DNA of 15,399 nucleotides, taken from contig CAJLBR010000030.1 in the NCBI GenBank assembly GCA_905204915.1, forward strand, positions 1 through 15,399, in the 5' to 3' direction. The DNA comes from an uncultured Clostridium sp. Its GTDB lineage: Bacteria; Bacillota; Clostridia; TANB77; CAG-465. Below are positions 12,608-15,399 of this stretch, in pieces. The position numbers and the translations under genes are program-made. The notes beneath the pieces are model-generated. The model saw nothing but the letters and a program-made list of their open reading frames with translations, ran no database searches and had not been told where the DNA came from. Each line of letters opens with the position of its first letter. Position 1 is the stretch's first letter.

Positions 12608-14326
12608 ATGGATAATTTAAAAGAGATTATAGCTGCTAGCATAAAAGATGCTATTAATAATGATGAAATAAGTATGGAAGATATACTAAATGCTCTTGAA
12701 GAACCAAAAGACAGTAAAAATGGAGATATGGCTTTTCCATGTTTTAAATTGTCACGTGTTTTGAAAAATTCACCAATTAATATAGCACAAAATATTAAGG
12801 AAAATATAAAATATGATGATGGTATTATTAATAAGGTAGAAAATGTTAATGGATATCTTAATTTTTACATTAATAATGCTTCAGTTCTTTCTAATTTAGT
12901 AAAAAAAGTAATAGAAGAAAATGATAATTATGGTAAGAGCGATATAGGTTGCAAAGAGAAAATAGTTATTGACTATTCATCACCAAATATTGCTAAACCA
13001 TTCCATTTAGGACATTTTAGAAATACTGTTCTAGGAGCTTCTCTATATAATTTATACAATAACTTTGGATATGAGGTTGTAGGAATAAATCATTTAGGTG
13101 ATTGGGGAAGACAATTTGGCCTTTTAATAGAAGGGTATAAATTATTCAAAGATGAATATGACATTGAAAATGATGCTCTAGGTACTTTATCTGATATATA
13201 CGTAAGAATAAGTAAACTTGCCAAAGAAGATGAAGCTGTTATGGAAAGAGCTAGACAAAATTTCAAGGAATTAGAAGATGGAAATGAAGAGTATAAGAAA
13301 TTATGGGAGTATTTTAGAGAAATATCTTTAAAAGAATATAATAGAATTTATGATATTTTAGGTTGTAAATTTGATTCATACAATGGTGAAGCTTTCTATA
13401 ATGATAAAATGGATGAAGTTGTTGAGATATTAGAGAAAAAAGGTGTATTAGAGGATAGCCAAGGGGCTAAAGTTGTAAATGTTGGTGATGATATGCCACC
13501 ATGTATAATATTGAAATCTAATGGATCTACAATATATGCTACTAGAGATTTAGCAGCTATTTTATATAGAGCAAGAACATACAACTTTAAAAAAGCAATT
13601 TATATAACTGGAAGTGAGCAAATATTACATTTTAAACAAGTTTTTGCTGCGGCTAAATACTTAGTTGATGAAAAATATCAAAAGGGCCTTATCCATATTC
13701 CTTATGGTATGATAAGGTTAAAAACTGGTAAAATGTCTACAAGAGAAGGAAATGTTATTTATGTAGATGATCTTATAAAGGATGCTATAAGTAAATCTAA
13801 AAATATAATTAGAGAAAAGAATTCTGAACTTGAAAATTTAGATGATACTGCAAAAATAATTGGAGTAGGAGCTCTAATATTTAACTATCTAAAAACAAAT
13901 AAACAAAAGGATATAATATTTGATTTAGATGAAACATTGAGATTTGATGGTGAGACAGGTCCATATGTGCAATATACATACGTTAGAACAAAGAGTATCA
14001 TTGAAAAATCAGATGTAAATATTGATACTTTGTGTAATGCTGATTACACATATTTAAAAGAGACACCAGAAGTTAATCTTTTAAAACAAATAGAAAAATA
14101 TGAAGAAGTACTTAAAAAAGCAATGGAAGAATGTGAACCAGCACATGTTGCTAGATATTTAATAGATATTTCTACTTTATTTTCAAGATTCTATAATGAA
14201 TGTAGAATTTTAAATGTAGAGGATACAAATGTAAAAAATGCAAGACTTGGACTTACTCTTGCTACTGGAATTGTAATAAAAAATGGATTAAAAATACTTG
14301 GTATTAATTGTCCTGACAAAATGTAA
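12608..14326 (+). CDS. argS: Arginyl-tRNA synthetase
   Basis: The 572-residue class I enzyme charges tRNA-Arg in the cytoplasm. An N-terminal Arg-specific domain covers about 1-105. The HIGH motif is HLGH (133-136) in SPNIAKPFHLGHFRNTVLG, and the KMSKS counterpart is KMSTR (375-379) in LKTGKMSTREGNVIYVDDL. The DALR anticodon-binding domain ends the protein, with FSRFYNECRI and the typical final LGINCPDKM. Length is normal. The Shine-Dalgarno GGAG at 12591-12594 is somewhat far from the ATG; GAG at 12601-12603 is weaker but nearer. It follows the RNHCP gene closely and is closed by a strong bidirectional terminator. No T-box leader is visible upstream of either gene. Confidence 0.97.
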   Translation: MDNLKEIIAASIKDAINNDEISMEDILNALEEPKDSKNGDMAFPCFKLSRVLKNSPINIAQNIKENIKYDDGIINKVENVNGYLNFYINNASVLSNLVKKVIEENDNYGKSDIGCKEKIVIDYSSPNIAKPFHLGHFRNTVLGASLYNLYNNFGYEVVGINHLGDWGRQFGLLIEGYKLFKDEYDIENDALGTLSDIYVRISKLAKEDEAVMERARQNFKELEDGNEEYKKLWEYFREISLKEYNRIYDILGCKFDSYNGEAFYNDKMDEVVEILEKKGVLEDSQGAKVVNVGDDMPPCIILKSNGSTIYATRDLAAILYRARTYNFKKAIYITGSEQILHFKQVFAAAKYLVDEKYQKGLIHIPYGMIRLKTGKMSTREGNVIYVDDLIKDAISKSKNIIREKNSELENLDDTAKIIGVGALIFNYLKTNKQKDIIFDLDETLRFDGETGPYVQYTYVRTKSIIEKSDVNIDTLCNADYTYLKETPEVNLLKQIEKYEEVLKKAMEECEPAHVARYLIDISTLFSRFYNECRILNVEDTNVKNARLGLTLATGIVIKNGLKILGINCPDKM

Positions 14327-14336
14327 AATAAAACAT

Positions 14337-14363
14337 AAAGCACTAGAATTTTTCTAGTGCTTT
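14337..14363. terminator. Strong bidirectional terminator after argS
   Basis: AAAGCACTAGAA (14337-14348) and TTCTAGTGCTTT (14352-14363) form a 12-bp perfect stem with a three-base loop, with A's on the left and T-containing arms on both strands. The stop codon of the convergent membrane-protein gene lies inside the stem. Confidence 0.85.
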
Positions 14364-14785
14364 AAAAATAGCTTATACTTAAGTTCTGATAGAAGTTCGT
14401 TTTCTTTTTTCATCTGGTCAATTTTTTCTCTATTTTTTATATATTTTTTCTGTTCGTCTGTGAAGTTATCTAAAGGATTTAAAGGTCTGTATCCGATTTC
14501 CTGAACAATTTTATTATTAGAGTTTTCAAGCATTGAAATATTTGCTGTTACATTTTGCTGTGCAATGTTTACTGTCTTGTATATAACTATGATTGCGATT
14601 AAGAATACAAAATAAAAAGATATAAATACTATAGCTAATTTTTTTAACATTAATGAGCTATTCCGCAAAATTTCTTTGTCATCTTGTTCCTTTAAGTTTG
14701 AGATTAATTGTTTTTGTTTTATTGAAATTAGTTTTAACCAAATGAAAGTCAATAAAACTAGCAGTATGAAAGAAATTACTAACAT
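14354..14785 (-). CDS. Two-helix membrane protein of unknown function
   Basis: The product has 143 residues. The N-terminus is a hydrophobic helix (about 1-19, LVISFILLVLLTFIWLKLI), followed by a basic, Gln-rich stretch and a second helix at about 50-69 (LAIVFISFYFVFLIAIIVIY). The C-terminal half (about 75-143) is hydrophilic with coiled-coil character (MLENSNNKIVQEI; REKIDQMKKENELLSELKYKL). No family is recognised. GAGGGGGAA shortly before the ATG supports the start. The gene has its own promoter upstream, with the same TGATATAAT extended -10 as the neighbouring DUF1294 gene. Its stop is inside the shared terminator with argS. Confidence 0.8.
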   Translation of the reverse strand: MLVISFILLVLLTFIWLKLISIKQKQLISNLKEQDDKEILRNSSLMLKKLAIVFISFYFVFLIAIIVIYKTVNIAQQNVTANISMLENSNNKIVQEIGYRPLNPLDNFTDEQKKYIKNREKIDQMKKENELLSELKYKLFLKH

Positions 14786-14835
14786 AAAAAGTTCCCCCTC
14801 TTAAAGTTTCACTGGGATAAATTGTTTATATCAGC

Positions 14836-14864
14836 ATTATATCATATTGTTGACACTAAAACAA
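14836..14864 (-). promoter_or_regulatory. Promoter of the two-helix membrane protein gene
   Basis: On the minus strand TTGTTT (14864-14859), 17 bp, TATAAT (14841-14836), with TGA directly before the -10 to give an extended -10. The -35 starts right at the end of the DUF1294 gene. Confidence 0.7.
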
Positions 14865-14865
14865 G

Positions 14866-15144
14866 TTACATAATATGAGTTATTACAAAAAAGTATAAAA
14901 AAGCATTAATTATTATAGTTATCGGTATTAAAACTGTAAATTTTAGATGTTTAGTTTTGTGTCTAAAAGTATACATTCCAATATATACTCCAAGAGCACC
15001 TCCTAAAAGAGCTAGTACAAATATTGACTTTTCAGAAACTCTAAATTTATGTTTTATCGCTAATTTTTTATCATAAAGCATAGTAAAAAATCCTATAAAA
15101 TTAATAATCAAAAAATATGATATTACGTAAAAAATATTATTCAT
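14866..15144 (-). CDS. DUF1294 family membrane protein
   Basis: The 92-residue protein has the features of the DUF1294 family: FFTMLYDKKLAIKHKFRVSEKSIF, LGGALGVYIGMYTFRHKTKHLKF, and hydrophobic segments at about 5-22, 41-59 and 70-88. It is a small integral membrane protein; its function is not established. Length is typical for the stand-alone form (some relatives carry an additional cold-shock domain, absent here). GAGGGAG seven bases before the ATG supports the start. It has its own extended -10 promoter and is preceded by a terminator of the gene to its right. Confidence 0.92.
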   Translation of the reverse strand: MNNIFYVISYFLIINFIGFFTMLYDKKLAIKHKFRVSEKSIFVLALLGGALGVYIGMYTFRHKTKHLKFTVLIPITIIINAFLYFFVITHIM

Positions 15145-15184
15145 AAAACTCCCTCTGATATTTATATTGATATTATATAACGTG

Positions 15185-15193
15185 ATTATATCA
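15185..15193 (-). promoter_or_regulatory. Extended -10 of the DUF1294 gene
   Basis: TGATATAAT on the minus strand, about 40 bases before the start codon. No -35 at the usual distance, where the terminator hairpin lies instead. Confidence 0.5.
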
Positions 15194-15198
15194 TAAAA

Positions 15199-15228
15199 AG
15201 AAAAATCTGCCTATATAATAGGCAGATT
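15199..15228 (-). terminator. Terminator of the right-edge gene
   Basis: AATCTGCCTA (15204-15213) and TAGGCAGATT (15219-15228) form a 10-bp stem with a 5-base loop. On the minus strand it is followed by TTTCTTTTT, and it lies seven bases after the stop codon. Confidence 0.88.
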
Positions 15229-15235
15229 AGAAAAA

Positions 15236-15399
15236 TTATTTTTTAACATCATATCTAAAGATGTAGATAATTATATCAGCTGGATCGCTTTTTGCGTAAA
15301 ACCTCAATTTTCTTTCTAAGGAATTTAACTGAATTTCAGTTTCATTTTTAAAGAGTTCCTGGCTTAGTTTATGGGATTCAAATCTTTGGCAAATTGTTA
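15236..15399 (-). CDS. C-terminal 53 residues of an unknown protein, cut by the window edge
   Basis: One minus-strand frame is open from the right edge to TAA at 15238-15236; the other two frames have early stops. The visible end reads ICQRFESHKLSQELFKNETE and finishes SDPADIIIYIFRYDVKK. It is hydrophilic with a helical, charged part and a short hydrophobic strand near the end. A good terminator seven bases after the stop supports it as a real gene. No family is recognised from this fragment. Confidence 0.65.
   Translation of the reverse strand, partial: TICQRFESHKLSQELFKNETEIQLNSLERKLRFYAKSDPADIIIYIFRYDVKK

Overview
The window comes from a low-GC Bacillota chromosome, most likely an endospore-forming member of the Clostridia. 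Most genes are very AT-rich: a sample line inside rimO is about 22% GC. Start regions carry strong purine-rich ribosome binding sites, and ATA, AGA and TTA codons dominate. The sporulation gene dpaB (spoVFB), matches to the Spo0A box, and a SigK-like promoter in front of a cysteine-rich small protein all point to a spore former. I see no rRNA, tRNA, CRISPR array, transposase or prophage genes.

Left part (1-2843): a truncated DnaJ-domain gene reads leftwards. A two-component system (OmpR/PhoB-type regulator plus membrane histidine kinase) reads rightwards. The regulator gene and the gap just after the kinase gene each carry a run of half-sites at exact 11-bp spacing, resembling PhoB boxes and ending 9 bp before a -10 element. 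The second run appears to drive a short terminator-ended transcript containing a strong Shine-Dalgarno sequence and only a three-codon ORF.

Middle left (2844-5856): a 70-residue protein with 22 cysteines behind a SigK-like promoter; a short-chain dehydrogenase on the minus strand; a type IV pilin-like protein; lexA with a near-perfect promoter; and dpaB, whose ribosome binding site lies inside the lexA terminator hairpin.

Island (5857-6783): two small minus-strand genes of unknown function. Each has its own consensus promoter, very strong RBS and a following hairpin, and both have clearly higher GC (about 37% and 43% in sampled lines) than their surroundings. They look like distant paralogs and probably arrived by transfer.

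Housekeeping run (6784-14363): rimO, rho, a TGS-domain nucleoside kinase and two zinc-ribbon proteins form one apparent operon. An RNHCP-domain protein and argS form a second. The intergenic region before rimO carries Spo0A-box-like sites.

Right end (14354-15399): a two-helix membrane protein, a DUF1294 membrane protein, and the C-terminal end of an unknown gene, all on the minus strand.
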